Below, piece by piece: positions 8,232 through 19,060 of a stretch of DNA of 64,000 nt. Origin of the DNA: Gadus chalcogrammus (Eukaryota; Chordata; Actinopteri; Gadiformes; Gadidae). The DNA lies in the NCBI RefSeq assembly GCF_026213295.1, contig NC_079421.1:19770925-19834924 (forward strand), read 5' to 3'. Position numbers and translations under genes: made by a program. A model generated the notes under the pieces. It did no database searches. It was not told where the DNA came from and worked only from the letters and a program-made list of their open reading frames with translations. Positions within the stretch are counted from its first letter, which is position 1; every line of letters starts with the position of its first letter.

Positions 8232-10799
8232 AAACACACACATGCACACACACACACACACACACACGTGCACTCACACAAGCAAACCTCCAGGCATATA
8301 TCTTTTGCAAAAGACAGTAATGGTCCTTGCACTTAAAACATTGTGAGCATCTTATCCTAGCTATCTTTGTTTTATAGTTTTACTGGTTTAACCTAACAAT
8401 TTAAACCTAACAACCTAACAACAGTGCTTGGAAATTGGTTCTATGAACATCCTGACTGTACCGACAGCGAAATACTGTTCCTCTTTCTTCTGACAAATGT
8501 ACTGTCGCTTGGGATAAAAGCGTCTGCTAAACGCCCTAAATATTAATGTTAATATTGATATCACATGTTGTATGTTTACCTGCTCCTTTTGCTCCTCAGG
8601 CAGCGTGTGCTTGACTGTAAAACAAACACAAGTTCAACGTTTGGACTAAAAAGAGATAGCAGTCTGTCAAGAGAACACATTGGCACACAACATACCCGAT
8701 GAGTGCAACAGAAATGAATATCTACCTTCCTCCATATGACCCAACGAGGTGTCCCTCCTGCCAGGCTTGAGGTCTCTGTTCACAGCCGGGGCTGCGTGGG
8801 GATTCACCAGAGGGTTAAACACAACTCCACGGGACAAGTGCATAATCCTCGCGTTCAACTCCTCTAGTATCTGCAGACCATGCACTATGTGAAGGAGAAG
8901 ACGCAAACGTTGATCAGGCTTGGGACTCGTGGTCACTGGAGTAACGCTTCCAGGGGTTCCAAGGATGATGAATGAATGAGTATCTTCATGGCTACCGATG
9001 TTCCTGGTGGAGCATAAGCTTGGCTGAAGTGTGGAGGTATCAGGGTTGGTTTGGAGTTCCCTGCATTGATATTGAGGGGGTCTGCTAGTTTAGATATTTC
9101 TTTCAAAATGTTGAAAGACCCTATCCGAAGGAGGTCGGAGGACAATTTTTCAGTTGGGGCGGGACAATATTTCAATTGCTAAGGTATAGCTTAATTGACA
9201 GCAAGCTTGCCAGTCTTGATAATTGAATCTGTAAAAAACAAAAGCCTGTCAATCATTGAATGAATTACAGATGACTCAAGAGCAATGTGATCAGTCGAAA
9301 TACCTGTCAGTTTAACAGCAGGGATGTGTCATGACTATGTAATACAGCCTTATACCAGAAGTCAGCTGAAATATAGGTTTTTGGTGCCAATATGTGAAAA
9401 ATAACTACATTCAATAATTGTATTATTCCTTCTGGTCTAAATCAGTAATGGAACCTTTCATGTTGTGTGAACACTTCATTCACCTAATTTTCTAAACTGA
9501 AATGGACTGCAATACCTTGAGGCTTCTAGCACTGACGGACTGACCAACCGAATGGCTGCTGACTGACTGGACTCGCTCCTCCAGTACCTGCCTCTGCACC
9601 TCCTGGCTGCATCCTGCTTTGTGTCCCTCACACTGTGACCCCTGGGGGACGGTCTGCTCCCCCAGCATGGGGACGCTCAAGACATGCGCTCGCTGCTTGT
9701 AGCCTACTCATCATCGCTCCCAGCACAGCTGCTGTCTTCTGCACTGTTTTTTTTTTCTGTTGTTGCAATCTTTCCGCTCATTAGCTGGCCTGCTCTTGAT
9801 ATTCAGTTTGGAAACTTTCTTTCAAACCGGGACAGTATAACTATTCATTCAAGCTCGGTTCATTGAAGGGTCGTGTGAGGGACCGGCGTGGTCGCCCCGC
9901 CCCGTTGAGGATGTGGGCTTTTTAGACACTTTTTATCCCTCACAGGGTTTGATAGGTTTCTCTTGTTTTTTGATTTTGCCTTTTTGAGACAGGTTATTGT
10001 TATATACACGCAAAGATGAATAAATTGTATTTGAATGATGTATTCAATGTTTATCTTTGTTTCTCTCTACTGTTGTCCTCTGTAGCTCAGACTGTAAGCA
10101 CTCAGGGTATCATATAATGTTTAGATTCAAGCCTCCACCAAATTATGCACATGGTGTTATTTACGGGGGGGGGATGGATCTAGCGTAGTGTGGCTCAGGG
10201 GGTTGACCCCAAGGCAGACAGTACTGTGTTCAAACTGCATGCATCTGCATTTTCGTGTGTTTGACCTACATGCATATATCAGGGGCTGCATTAGCTCGGG
10301 AGGTAGAGCGATCCCCGGCTCCTCCTAGCATAGTGTTGAGGTGTCTTTGCGCAAGGCACCTAACCCTAACTGTTCCCGACGAGCTGGCTGTCGCCTGGCA
10401 TTAGTGACTCCGCCATTGGTGTGTGAATGTGTGCATAAATGGGTGAATGTCAGGCACTATTGTAAAGCGCTTTGGATAAAAGCGCTTTATAAATGCAGAC
10501 CATTTACCATATCAGCTAAGAGGCTAAAAGGCCCTTCGGCCTCTAAATGACACGTATCTGTTAACTGTTGCTTTGGATGCAAGCATCTGCCGAAAGACTT
10601 GAAGTGAGAGAAGACGTTCCAAGGCGTTCCACTTGTTCCTACCGTCATTGTTTCTGACGACGCTTGTAGACCTGGCTGACAGGTGATTCATGCTGTCTGA
10701 GTTCCCCTCCCAGCCATCCGTCTCCAGGTATTTGGGCTCCTCCGTGGCTCTGCAGAGCGTCAGCCGCTGCCTGCTCCCCGTGCCTCTGGTTCTGCCCTC
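5415..10799 (-). CDS. clnk: CLNK-like SH2 adaptor gene, multi-exon, N-terminus missing
   Basis: Seven minus-strand exons join in compatible phase: 10643-10799, 8726-8884, 8580-8614, 7824-7901, 6900-6977, 6156-6311, 5415-5564. Together they give 813 bases, or 270 residues plus stop. The last three encode an SH2 domain: EWYSGACDR start, FLVRDCS phosphotyrosine-binding strand with its Arg, KVYNIKIRF, then ALGTG and FDTVEDII. The ALGTG...FD-VEDII...FPI-LI...C-LT pattern fits CLNK better than BLNK or SLP-76. Upstream, KHTLPEEQ resembles the HTFPEVQ region of CLNK. CLNK (MIST) is a cytoplasmic adaptor of mast, NK and T cells that binds phosphotyrosine partners downstream of immune receptors. The human protein is about 430 residues, so roughly the first 150 residues are absent and probably lie above 10.8 kb. 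The neighbour hs3st1 supports the assignment. The SH2 part is certain; the clnk name is likely. Confidence 0.8.
5578..6125. repeat. Degenerate telomere-like (TTAGGG-related) repeats in a clnk intron
   Basis: GGGTTAG and GGTTAGGG words recur throughout, often in a longer pattern AATAAGGTTAGGGTTAGT of about 18 bases. Copies are degenerate (GGTAAG, GGGCTAG, GGTCAGG). The block lies wholly between the last two clnk exons, so it is interstitial and not a chromosome end. Confidence 0.8.
6156..6311 (-). CDS. clnk: clnk exon: central SH2 domain
   Basis: The acceptor ACTGTGTTAG ends at 6312 and the donor GTGAGTAATG starts at 6155. The 52 codons run in phase 0 on both sides. The exon begins DGAFLVRDCS, containing the FLVRD strand whose Arg binds phosphotyrosine. 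It continues through FVLAVYHEKKVYNIKIRF and ends YALGTGHREND. Residue pattern and exon border (N-K/D-G) match SH2 domains of the SLP-76/BLNK/CLNK group. No stop or frameshift is present, so the domain looks functional. Confidence 0.9.
6383..6868. mobile_element. MITE with long terminal inverted repeats
   Basis: The left end GGGGACCTATTATGC, then CGACTTTTATGA and TATAAACGTTGTTATAATG, is mirrored at the right end up to 6868. The terminal inverted repeats are about 60 bases with few mismatches. The interior is GC-richer and non-coding. Flanks GTTTAAA and GTTAACT hint at a decayed 7-8 bp target duplication, as in hAT-type elements. It sits in the clnk intron between the two SH2-coding exons 6156-6311 and 6900-6977, only 31 bases from the donor of the latter. 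Confidence 0.8.
6900..6977 (-). CDS. clnk: clnk exon: start of SH2 domain
   Basis: The acceptor CCCTGTTTTCACAG ends at 6978. The 26 codons read LLHGDEWYSGACDRAEAEHA then LHLVNK. The donor AAG|GTCTTA at 6899 is weaker than consensus. The E-W-Y-x-G-x-x-x-R-x-x-A-E pattern is the canonical SH2 opening (beta A and alpha A). YxGACDR is particularly close to the BLNK/CLNK group. The exon is phase 0 at both ends and joins seamlessly to DGAFLVRD in 6156-6311. Confidence 0.88.
7210..7275. repeat. AT-rich (TA)n tract
   Basis: Two short runs of alternating TA (about 7237-7252 and 7258-7269) sit inside an AT-rich clnk intron. Apart from this and the possible micro-exon at 7628-7649, the 6978-7820 interval shows no coding signal. 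Confidence 0.7.
7628..7649 (-). other. clnk: Possible 22-nt clnk micro-exon (frame-breaking)
   Basis: The segment is flanked by a good acceptor (TTGTTTTCTATTTCAG) and a near-perfect donor (GGG|GTAAGT). It is 22 nt long, so inclusion between the phase-0 exons 7824-7901 and 6900-6977 would shift the frame. Translation would reach TGA a few codons into the SH2 exon. It may be a regulated (poison) cassette exon, a cryptic pair of splice sites, or part of a different exon chain. Confidence 0.35.
7824..7901 (-). CDS. clnk: Candidate clnk exon before the SH2 domain
   Basis: The acceptor CCGGTTCTTCTTATCCAG ends at 7902 and the donor ACG|GTAAAG starts at 7823. The 78 bases are open in phase 0 (VLWIHATQGPGSPHRCTESS, then QSLQAT). 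Length and phase allow direct joining to 8580-8614 upstream and 6900-6977 downstream. The GSPHRC stretch loosely resembles the low-complexity SPQRC region before the CLNK SH2 domain. This is plausible but unproven. Confidence 0.5.
8140..8274. repeat. (CA)n microsatellite
   Basis: A nearly pure CA run occupies 8140-8227, followed by an interrupted CA/GT-containing tail. Confidence 0.98.
8400..8555 (+). mobile_element. SINE/LINE-tail-type repeat copy
   Basis: GTGCTTGG, ACATCCTGACTGTACCGACAGCG, TTCTTCTGACAAATGTA and GATAAAAGCGTCTGCTAAA are shared in the same order with 11378-11525. The last word is the common teleost SINE 3' tail. The copy ends 25 bases from the clnk exon at 8580. Confidence 0.7.
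8580..8614 (-). CDS. clnk: clnk 35-bp exon
   Basis: The acceptor GTTTGTTTTACAG ends at 8615 and the donor CAG|GTAAAC starts at 8579. The 35 bases start in phase 1 and end in phase 0. Joined to the upstream exon they read HMEEVKHTLPEEQKEQ. KHTLPEEQ resembles the RHTFPEVQ stretch of mammalian CLNK (recalled, not aligned by computation). Small exons are typical of the linker region of this adaptor family. Confidence 0.7.
8726..8884 (-). CDS. clnk: clnk linker exon
   Basis: The acceptor GTCTTCTCCTTCACATAG ends at 8885 and the donor GGAAG|GTAGAT starts at 8725. The 159 bases are phase 1 to phase 1. It encodes ILEELNARIMHLSRGVVFNP, LVNPHAAPAV, NRDLKPGRRDTS and GHMEE: a short helical stretch followed by a polar Pro/Arg linker. 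The phase fits both neighbours (10643-10799 and 8580-8614). There is no named domain, as expected for the unstructured middle of CLNK. An internal CTGCAG could serve as an alternative acceptor, so the 5' border is the least certain part. Confidence 0.6.
8885..10642. other. clnk intron with SINE; no confirmed exon
   Basis: This contains a SINE copy at 10275-10515 and a minus-strand acceptor-like site (TTTTGTTTTTTACAG) ending at 9229 with no good matching donor. A GC-box-like stretch is present near 9885-9905. Open frames near 9492-9680 and 8933-9175 show no family motif. Confidence 0.4.
10275..10515 (+). mobile_element. tRNA-derived SINE (V-type body, B box lost)
   Basis: The head TTAGCTCGGGAGGTAGAGCG resembles a Pol III A box. 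The B box is deleted. The body GCAAGGCACCTAACCCTAAC and GAGCTGGCTGTCGCCTGGC, and the tail GTAAAGCGCTTTGGATAAAA then AATGCAGACCATTTACC, match the SINEs at 4370 and 18088. Confidence 0.8.
10643..10799 (-). CDS. clnk: Candidate clnk exon (most 5' one found)
   Basis: The acceptor GTTTTCAACGTGCCCGCCATAG ends at 10800 and the donor GACG|GTAGGA starts at 10642. The 157 bases are fully open, phase 0 to phase 1, and include EEPKYLETDGWEG, then MNHLSARSTSVVRNND. The phase-1 end matches the phase-1 start of the exon at 8726-8884. An acidic/aromatic stretch followed by a basic one is compatible with the region before the proline-rich linker of CLNK. No diagnostic motif is seen, so the assignment rests on splice sites, phase and position. 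Confidence 0.4.
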
Positions 10800-11002
10800 C
10801 TATGGCGGGCACGTTGAAAACCACCAAAGTCATCTCACAAGTCATGCTGACATCTATCAAAGACTACAACCAAGTTGGGGTTGTTACAAAGAATAGAAAG
10901 TTACAAAATAACACTGCAGAGCGCTACGTAGTCGTGGTCGTTTCATTTTTATTGGTGGACCTGCTGAAAGTTACTGCGAAACTTGGTAAGCACAGTCAGT
11001 TA

Positions 11003-11115
11003 GGCCCAATCCCATTTCTACCCCTTACCCCTTCCCCTTCCCCCTTCCCCTTCCCCCTTCAAAACAAGGGGGAGGGGTAAGGGGAAGGGGTAAGGGGTAG
11101 AAATGGGATTGGGCC
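11003..11115. mobile_element. Foldback (near-perfect palindromic) MITE
   Basis: Arms GGCCCAATCCCATTTCTACC... and its complement are about 50 bases each around an AAAACAA centre. The element is flanked by the direct repeat TTA (11000-11002 and 11116-11118). The arms are homopyrimidine/homopurine, with runs of CCCCTT. Confidence 0.85.
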
Positions 11116-11377
11116 TTAATATACTGTTGATGTCATCGAACCACAGTTTCAACTCTTCTCTGTTTTGGCACGGCAATGGAGGACAAGTTCCAGTACCACA
11201 GAGTCGCTCACCAGCTTCCACAAGTTCATCTGGACTCTGCAGCCTCTCCCTCTACCCCCCCCACTGCCCCTTATCGTTCCTTTCTCTCCTACACCCCTCT
11301 TCCACACTTCCTGACACCTTAAAAGTAGTACAATAGTAGCTATATTTGTAGTATACGGGAAATGGGTTAACTTAGCA

Positions 11378-11525
11378 ATTGTAAGTGCTTGGCACTTATT
11401 TATATTAACATCCTTACTGTACCGACAGCGATCTATATTGTAGTTTCTCTTTCTTCTCACAAATGTAATTATTATAATGTCGCTTTGGATAAAAGCGTCT
11501 GCTAAATGCCCTAAAGGTAAATCAT
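11378..11525 (+). mobile_element. SINE/LINE-tail-type repeat copy
   Basis: The words match the copy at 8400-8555 (ACATCCTTACTGTACCGACAGCG, TCTTTCTTCTCACAAATGTA, GTCGCTTTGGATAAAAGCG, CTGCTAAATGCCCTAAA). Confidence 0.75.
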
Positions 11526-12399
11526 GTAGAAATCTGAACAAATCCCCCCAAAAATTCAAAGACCAACAAATCGAGTCATATCTAGATATTTATGTACAAC
11601 CCTTAATCACAATAGTGCTATAAGATCCGGATTCAGTTAGGATCAGACCAGACCTCCAAGCACTGAATTCAGCTCTCGCCTTCACGCAAATTTCAGTTTC
11701 ACGGTTGGTTATTTTGTGTACACAGTTTCAAAATGAACAGCAGAGAACATTGATTAGTGAGCTCGGCCAGTAGCAAGCAGAGCATGCTCTGCGTTCATAT
11801 TCATGCTCACAAACTTTGTTAAAACAACCGCCATCAGCAATTGGTGCGTGGCATTGTGTCCACCCAACTATGGCGTCGTTGTTTCTGCAACTCACCGAAA
11901 GCAGTCGCACATCTGTCATACTTCTGTATCAAACTGAACTGTGTTATTTACCATTGTTCCCTAGGCTCCTACCCCAATACCTGCCAGGACGCTAATCAAT
12001 CGTGCAATAGCTCCATAGCTATAGTTGATTATATAGAAATTGTAACCAAAGGTCAAGAGCTCTGCCATTGAGAAACAACAGTGGTAGATTTGATTTGACA
12101 TGCTGTGCATCAAATTACCTCCTATGCTTAGTTATCCAACCTCCGTGAAAACATTCAGGACTTTCTCTCCTGAAACGACCTGACCCATGCTGAGACCCTG
12201 TTTAAAGAGGTATTTTCTTAGGTTTTCCTCACTTGCAGCAACACTGGCAACCATTTCTTCACTGCACGTTCCTTTTGTGTTCTTCACAGGTAATTATGCA
12301 GCAAAGGGAGAGGGAAAGTCCCCCAAAAAGTTGATTCCCCCACAAGAAATTTAGTTAAATCGCTCTTGCATCGGTGCCTATTACAGGAAAGCTCTTTGT

Positions 12400-12400
<1 letters not shown>

Positions 12401-12434
<34 letters not shown>

Positions 12435-12449
12435 CCACACACACGCCCA

Positions 12450-12484
<35 letters not shown>
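12401..12484. repeat. (CA)n microsatellite
   Basis: CA repeats interrupted by CGCC words. Confidence 0.97.
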
Positions 12485-12486
<2 letters not shown>

Positions 12487-14057
12487 GCACACATGACAGA
12501 ACGCAGCATGTGCTTGGTTCTGTTTGTGAATATGAACACTATAACTCACCATGATCACAGCGGAGACCTGGATGGTCATATCACCGCCACCTGCATCTAC
12601 CAGGGAGGTTCAAACAGAGAGAAGGAACATGGTCAGTCGACTATTCGGCACTCGGCTCAAGACTCAAAGAAGCATGGATTGGAGCAGTCAACTATTTAAT
12701 TTACTTTGTTTATTTCTCCCTAAATTGTTTTTATCGTATCTTATTTTCTAAGTTGTCTCTGGAATTTAGTGCAACCAGTACTGAATTCAACCCGTATAAG
12801 TAAAGTAGAGTAGGCCTACAGTAGAGTTGAGCTAACTAAATAACACCTAATCATAATATATTTATTTTTCCTTCCTACCTTAAATATCTATTACTGCTAA
12901 AAATACATTATACATTTGTGCTATATTCATTGTTTATATATTTTTTGTTCTACCTATGTTAAACTAGGATGGGCTCATTGAGATTACAATTCTCTTTTGC
13001 AAGAATGACCTGGCTGAGGCAGCAGCATAAAAATGTCAAACAGGGTTACAGCATATAACAGACACTGGAAAATAGGAGAATAGTTTAGATTCCTGTGTTG
13101 AGAATAAAACCTTTAAAAACAAGAGCGAGAGAGAGAAGGGGATCTTACCTCTTTAAGTTGCAGGTATCTAAGATCCCCTTATTAATATCAAGCTGCACAG
13201 TGGAACCAAGTACCGTGTAAAAACTAGCACAGACTCTGAGACGTCACCACTTGTGGTGTCTATAGCTTTAATTCCTCACCTAGTGCGTCGTTGAAACCCA
13301 GCATCGCTTCCTGTGAGTTGGTGTTTAGAGGCATTGACGACACAACCCTGAATTGTTCGGTTTTTTTTTTGTGGAGGGCGGACAAATATAAATGTTGATA
13401 TCTGGGGTTGGTTTTTATATTTTACTTACAAGTCGTAAGGATGTCCTCTGTTTTATGTACCTCAAAACCATAATATGCTTATATTACCAAGTAAGGCATA
13501 AGAGACTTTATTGAGTGTCAACCCTGCATATTTCTTTTCTTTCCTGATCAGCAGATTGACTTACAGATTGTCTCCCATTACAACCTGCATCAAAAGATCA
13601 TATTCTGTGTGCAGTAAATCAGGTTCAATCCAGTTTGACAACACGACCCGTTGTGTGGCTCCTAATTTTATCCATGACTTTGTGACATTGCCACCTTTTC
13701 TCTCTGCTGTGTAAAGAGCGTTGAGACCTTTACAGTTTTCATAAGATCCCATCCCCATATAGAGACATTTATATTTCACCCCTGGATTCTATTTATGACA
13801 CATTATTACATTCAAGGGTAAACTTTAAATGAAATAGATTGAAACCTTCATAGCATACACACGCACGCACGCGTGTGTGCGTCGTATGCTATCATACCCG
13901 GAGTCACAGTTCATTTGAAGGAACACACATACACATACGAACCCACACACATACACATACGAACACTTTGACTTTTTGAAAGGTCAACAAGGATTTCTGT
14001 CTGTCCTGGGTATCTGTAGTGGTTGCCACCCAACCAACATTTTGAAAATAACTTTTT

Positions 14058-14119
14058 GCCTCGATAATATCGAGGCAATGTCTTTTAGAAACAACTATAT
14101 CGAGGCGATATAGTTGTTT
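14058..14119. repeat. Two adjacent perfect hairpins
   Basis: Hairpin one (14058-14076) has 8-bp arms GCCTCGAT/ATCGAGGC around AAT. Hairpin two (14089-14119) has 14-bp arms AAACAACTATATCG/CGATATAGTTGTTT around AGG. Both are perfect and share the word ATCGAGG. Confidence 0.8.
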
Positions 14120-14914
14120 AGACTATCTATCCATCTAAATATAAAGAAAAATTAAAAAAACAAAAGAAGATTGATTGACATTAATATTGTCATTAATACT
14201 GATGATATGATAATTGCAGTGCTGGATTATGTTATCATGAGCATTCCACACAGGGAAGTGATGAATGAGGTGATTAAAGTGTGAGGGTTTTGTGTCTTGG
14301 AACATAAGGTGTAAAGCGGTTACTCAGTGAGCATGGTGACGAGGAGCAGAGCTGCTCACATCCCTGTAGCTCCATGCAAAGGAAACATGTGGTTTGGTAT
14401 GAGAGACCAGATACAGAATCAGATGGGTGACTCAAACCAAAGTGCAAAAACCCATTTGGGGAAAACCTCGTTTTACATTTTTTGCTTTATAAACATCGGA
14501 AAAAAAACAAAGTTTGACTTCAATGCAAGGCAGTTTTTGCAGTTCAAATACTCACACCACACAGATTCTATAACACACACACGCACACGCACACACGCTA
14601 CTACTCTTGAAAGCAGGCAGCCGCTTCCTGTGTTCTGCAGAGGCAGAGCCCCACAAGGTCAGTTGCTCTCCTGTGGTTTCCTCTGCAACGCTATAGCCTG
14701 ACTTCCTGTGGAAGATTAGCATCTTAGCCTCTCAGATTCTCACTGATTTTTATCTCTGAGCCGCGATCAACGCCAATTCCCCCCGCTCCCGAAAACCTCC
14801 ACACCTCCCATCATCTACAGCCACCATCGGCCTGTCAATCTGACAGATGATCCCAACACCCCCATTCCTCTGTCCTGGAGCTGTCACCAAGAAATTATAG
14901 CCAATGCCTCTATG

Positions 14915-15240
<326 letters not shown>

Positions 15241-15244
15241 TGTG

Positions 15245-17530
15245 TGAGAGGAGATAGATAGTGACACCGAGTGTGTATTGGTTTGTAAACTAATTAGTGA
15301 CTTTTAAAGTCAATCTAATGTTGAAGAATGAGCGCAGACATAAATCAATGAGCTTATTGATTCAAACAGTTGTTACGTCCTCTGCCCATATCCAAGTACG
15401 GACAAAGAACTTCCATTGCCGGTTCTTCACTGCATCTTGCATTAACGGCAGATTCAACAGGAAGAAGACAGCCTACTGCTGTTAATAACCCACCCCTGTT
15501 ATTAAAACAATTAAAACAGGATACTAGCCTCGGGAAACATAATTGATGGAATTGCTTTGCACCATTAACTTGTCGAGGAAATTTCAGTAATTTAACTTGA
15601 TTCAAAGTAACACAAAGTTTCTGTTCATTCAGTTTCACAATATATGGCTTATACTGTGTGACAAATGAATACTGAGCTACCAAGGTTGAAACAGCCATCT
15701 ACCCTGCATGCTGTCTTCAACGCCGCTCGCAACGACGTAACACAGAGTTGACGCCGGTTCTTTCCCAGCTGTCTCCACCTAGCTGAAGGTTATCTGGGCT
15801 CCACTTCTCATGACATGTTTGCTTGCATGCAACCCTAGCGGCCTTTTCCCTTTCAGATGAATAATTGTGTCGTGTCCCCAGCTAGATATAGAGGAGCAGG
15901 AGGGAGAGAGAGAGATAGGGGTGAGGAGGAGCAGGACAGATCAGTTGCAATGGAAGCTATGGGGCGGGGGGGGGGAGGGCTCTGTCCGATGGGTTATCGC
16001 TGATAAGAGTGTGGTCGAGTGGTGTGAATAATTAAAACGAGGGGAGATGCGAGATAGGAATCCGTAGACGCTGCAGTGGGATACGGCTGCGTCGGGGACG
16101 GTTGGAGGAGGAGGTGGTGGCTACACCAGCAGCGACATCAGTCACTCCCTCCGTCTGTCCCCGGGGCGTCCCAGGGAGCAGTGCGGTCAAGGTCGGGACG
16201 TAATGGATGGACCCTGCCGGTGTGTACGTATCGCAGTCAGCCCAGGACCCCCCGCAGAGGGGAATGTGCTGCACTCCAGCCCGGCAGGATGATCCGGTTC
16301 TGCTGGCGGATTTCAAAGTGTCGTTTTTGAGTTCTAAAAGCCCTTTTTTAATATATAATAAGAAGTAAGGCTTGCTTAATAGGCCTACTGAACTCCTCCT
16401 TCGGGCGTGTCATGTGCAACATGTGAAGGAATAAGATCGGGTGGTTTAGGTGTAGAACTGAGGGGGAATGGAAGCATAATGATTGACCCCAGCATGGTCT
16501 CTACGCCTCCGTGTCAAATTGTGCGCTGCCTGACAATAACACGATATTCCTCTCTAGCTCTGGCCTGGAGGCAATCTGAGGGATTATCATCTGGATAGCG
16601 GCCAGGCAGTTTCTTTTTTTATTAACTGCAAGGAAGTGTGTGTGACTGAAAAATACATAAAATAAACTAACTTGACAACTTTCAATTTTCATAAACTTGA
16701 GTGGCAACATTCAACAGTTGAAAACTTGGAACTGCAGAGTTACGATACGACACACGCAATCACTAATCTCTGTCCCAAACTGTTACTGTCACGCATTACT
16801 AATCACTCTCATTCGGATCTCCGCCCGTACGCTGTGATGTAGCGGAGCCGTTGTGTTCGCTACAGGGCTTCAGCACCACACGTGGGGCTACCTCGATGGC
16901 ATGGAGCTCCGTATTTGGGTCGACTCACAGCGGGGGGAAATCCGTTGATTATTCCTTATTTATCCCAGTCACTGCTCCTGCTGGGAAGTGGAGTCCCTGG
17001 AAGATGTGAGTCAGAGAGAACAGAGCTCTGGCTAATGAGCCGCGAGCCGGCATGATGCCGATCGCTGCAGCTCGGTGGTGTCCTCTCTCTTGGCAAACTT
17101 TTGAATTATCAGCCGAGGCGCCTGATAGTGATTAAATCGCTAAACACAAATGCCATTATGGTAATGTTCACACAGAAACACAAACGGTTTTAGTGTTTCG
17201 TGAGGGCCAAATGGTGTGCGACTGCTATTCGTTGCTGAAGCTGAAAGGTGGTGGACATCTCGCTCAACGAACAAAGGGAGAACACAACAGATGGGTTAAG
17301 GGGATGTCGGATTTGAGTTCAGACTACTCTCTATGCTATCATACCCGGAGTCACAGTTCATCGGAAGGAAACTGGATGGGGTTGTTGTCGTGACGACATG
17401 CAACAGAAGTTTGTGATAGCGGCGACCGCTGAGGTGTCCTTGGCAAAATGCCAATGCGCCAGACTAGACTGGGAAGGCTCACGAGTTCAACGATGGGTCT
17501 GAACTCACTCACATGTTTCTTTGAGCTATT
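15245..17530. other. Unique non-coding sequence
   Basis: No supported exon or known repeat. A GC-richer stretch with CpGs at about 16040-16320 might be regulatory, but nothing specific marks it. The word at 17333-17361 duplicates 13886-13914. Confidence 0.35.
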
Positions 17531-17534
17531 TAAA

Positions 17535-17650
<116 letters not shown>

Positions 17651-18087
17651 CATAAAGGCGGTGAACAGTTAAGGAAAGATAAAGTAACAATCAAACGTGC
17701 CAGGGGGAGAGCCCGGATGGGGCTATGTGTGAAGAGTAAAAGTGATTCAACAAGCAGCGACGGTTAACGCCTTTGTGAAACTATACATGTGGTGGAAAGA
17801 CTGTGAAGGACTATTTTAAACGTATTATTTAAAGAGTCTGGTGTTAAGTCTGGATTTTAAGACAGAAAAACCAGAGCAACATCTTCACCCTATGGCTATG
17901 TACAATGAAATGTACTTGTGGGATTTATTTTTAATGCGAAAATACTTTAGGTTTGAAACAGAATCCAAAGCATACATGTTCAGAGTCCAGAGAGGATGGG
18001 ATTTTTTGCAGAATGTGAGAGAAAACTGTACAATGTGAAGACTCACCTTGGTAGTTGGGTGTTAGTTTGTCATTCAGAAGACACTAT

Positions 18088-18362
18088 GGTAAATGGTAAA
18101 TGGCATGCATTAATATAGCGCTTTTCTTACCAGTAGCCACTCAAAGTGCTTTACAATTATTGCCTCGCATTCTCCGTGCACACACATATTCAAGGCAGTG
18201 TCAGCCATGCAAGGCAGTAGCCAACTCATTCGGGAACAGTTAGGAATCAGGTGTCTCGCTCAGGGACTCCTCTACGCTCTCCCACGAGGAGCGAGGGATC
18301 GAACTAGCAACTCTCCCGTGGCCAGTCGACCCGCTCTACCTCCTAAGCCACTGCCCGCCCAC
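18088..18362 (-). mobile_element. Full-length tRNA-derived SINE
   Basis: Read on the minus strand, it has a head with A-box-like TGGCTTAGGAGGTAGAGC and B-box-like AGTTCGATCCC. The body follows (GAGACACCTGATTCCTAACT, GTTGGCTACTGCCTTGC), then the tail GTAAAGCACTTTGAGTGGC, AAAAGCGCTATATTAATGC and CCATTTACC twice. It is the most complete of the three related copies in this window. Confidence 0.85.
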
Positions 18363-18426
18363 TAAGCAACCTCTAGTAACATGAGAACGTTTACAGGTAA
18401 TAATTGCGCAGGTCGGCAATTATGCG

Positions 18427-18458
18427 GTTTGCTCAAGGGCTCCTGCCCTTGAGCAAAC
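18427..18458. repeat. Perfect 13-bp hairpin
   Basis: GTTTGCTCAAGGG and CCCTTGAGCAAAC around CTCCTG. It resembles a bacterial terminator in shape only. In this vertebrate context it is a short palindrome of unknown origin beside the SINE. Confidence 0.8.
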
Positions 18459-18837
18459 GTGGGCGGTCAACGATGTGCGGTCATTTATCTATGCCAGTAC
18501 AATACACTACCGTAACCCCTGTGGCACCAATCACAAGCTATAGCCTTGCAGATACCATAATCATGAATGAATGGTTACGTTGAATTACTGGGACCCCCTC
18601 ACTTGAAACATTGAAGCACCCAGTTCCCTCCTCCGTCTCCACCTGTGATCTGATCCCACGTACCACAAACACAGATGGAGCCAGGCGCCGTATCCCTACG
18701 CGTCCACGGGGTGTGGCCTCAGCCCCGGCTGGAGCTGTGATGTAGCATCCCCGGTACATCACTCCTGGATAGGACCCAAACCCATTAGGTTAGAGCAGAG
18801 CTCACCTCAGCAGCCCGGACCCCCATTCTGTTCAGAG

Positions 18838-19060
<223 letters not shown>

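Larger units (their letters stand above)
11526..14910. other. Probable clnk intron or intergenic sequence
   Basis: Mostly unique AT-rich sequence with a CA repeat (12401-12484), a small palindrome at 13138-13178 (GGGGATCTTA arms), tandem hairpins at 14058-14119, and a minus-strand donor-like ATG|GTGAGTTAT at about 12549. No confident exon was found. Open frames here are short and lack family motifs. Confidence 0.4.

Noticed and set aside
7955..8336. His/Thr- and Cys/Val-rich open frames here and at other CA/GT arrays
   Set aside because: These are translations of dinucleotide repeats, as are the Ser/Leu and Arg/Glu frames over CT/GA arrays.
9492..9680. Minus-strand open frame with GC-box-like sequence upstream as an alternative clnk first exon
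   Set aside because: Possible donors exist (CAG|GTACTG, AAG|GTATTG), but the peptide has no CLNK similarity I can see and the phase is undefined.
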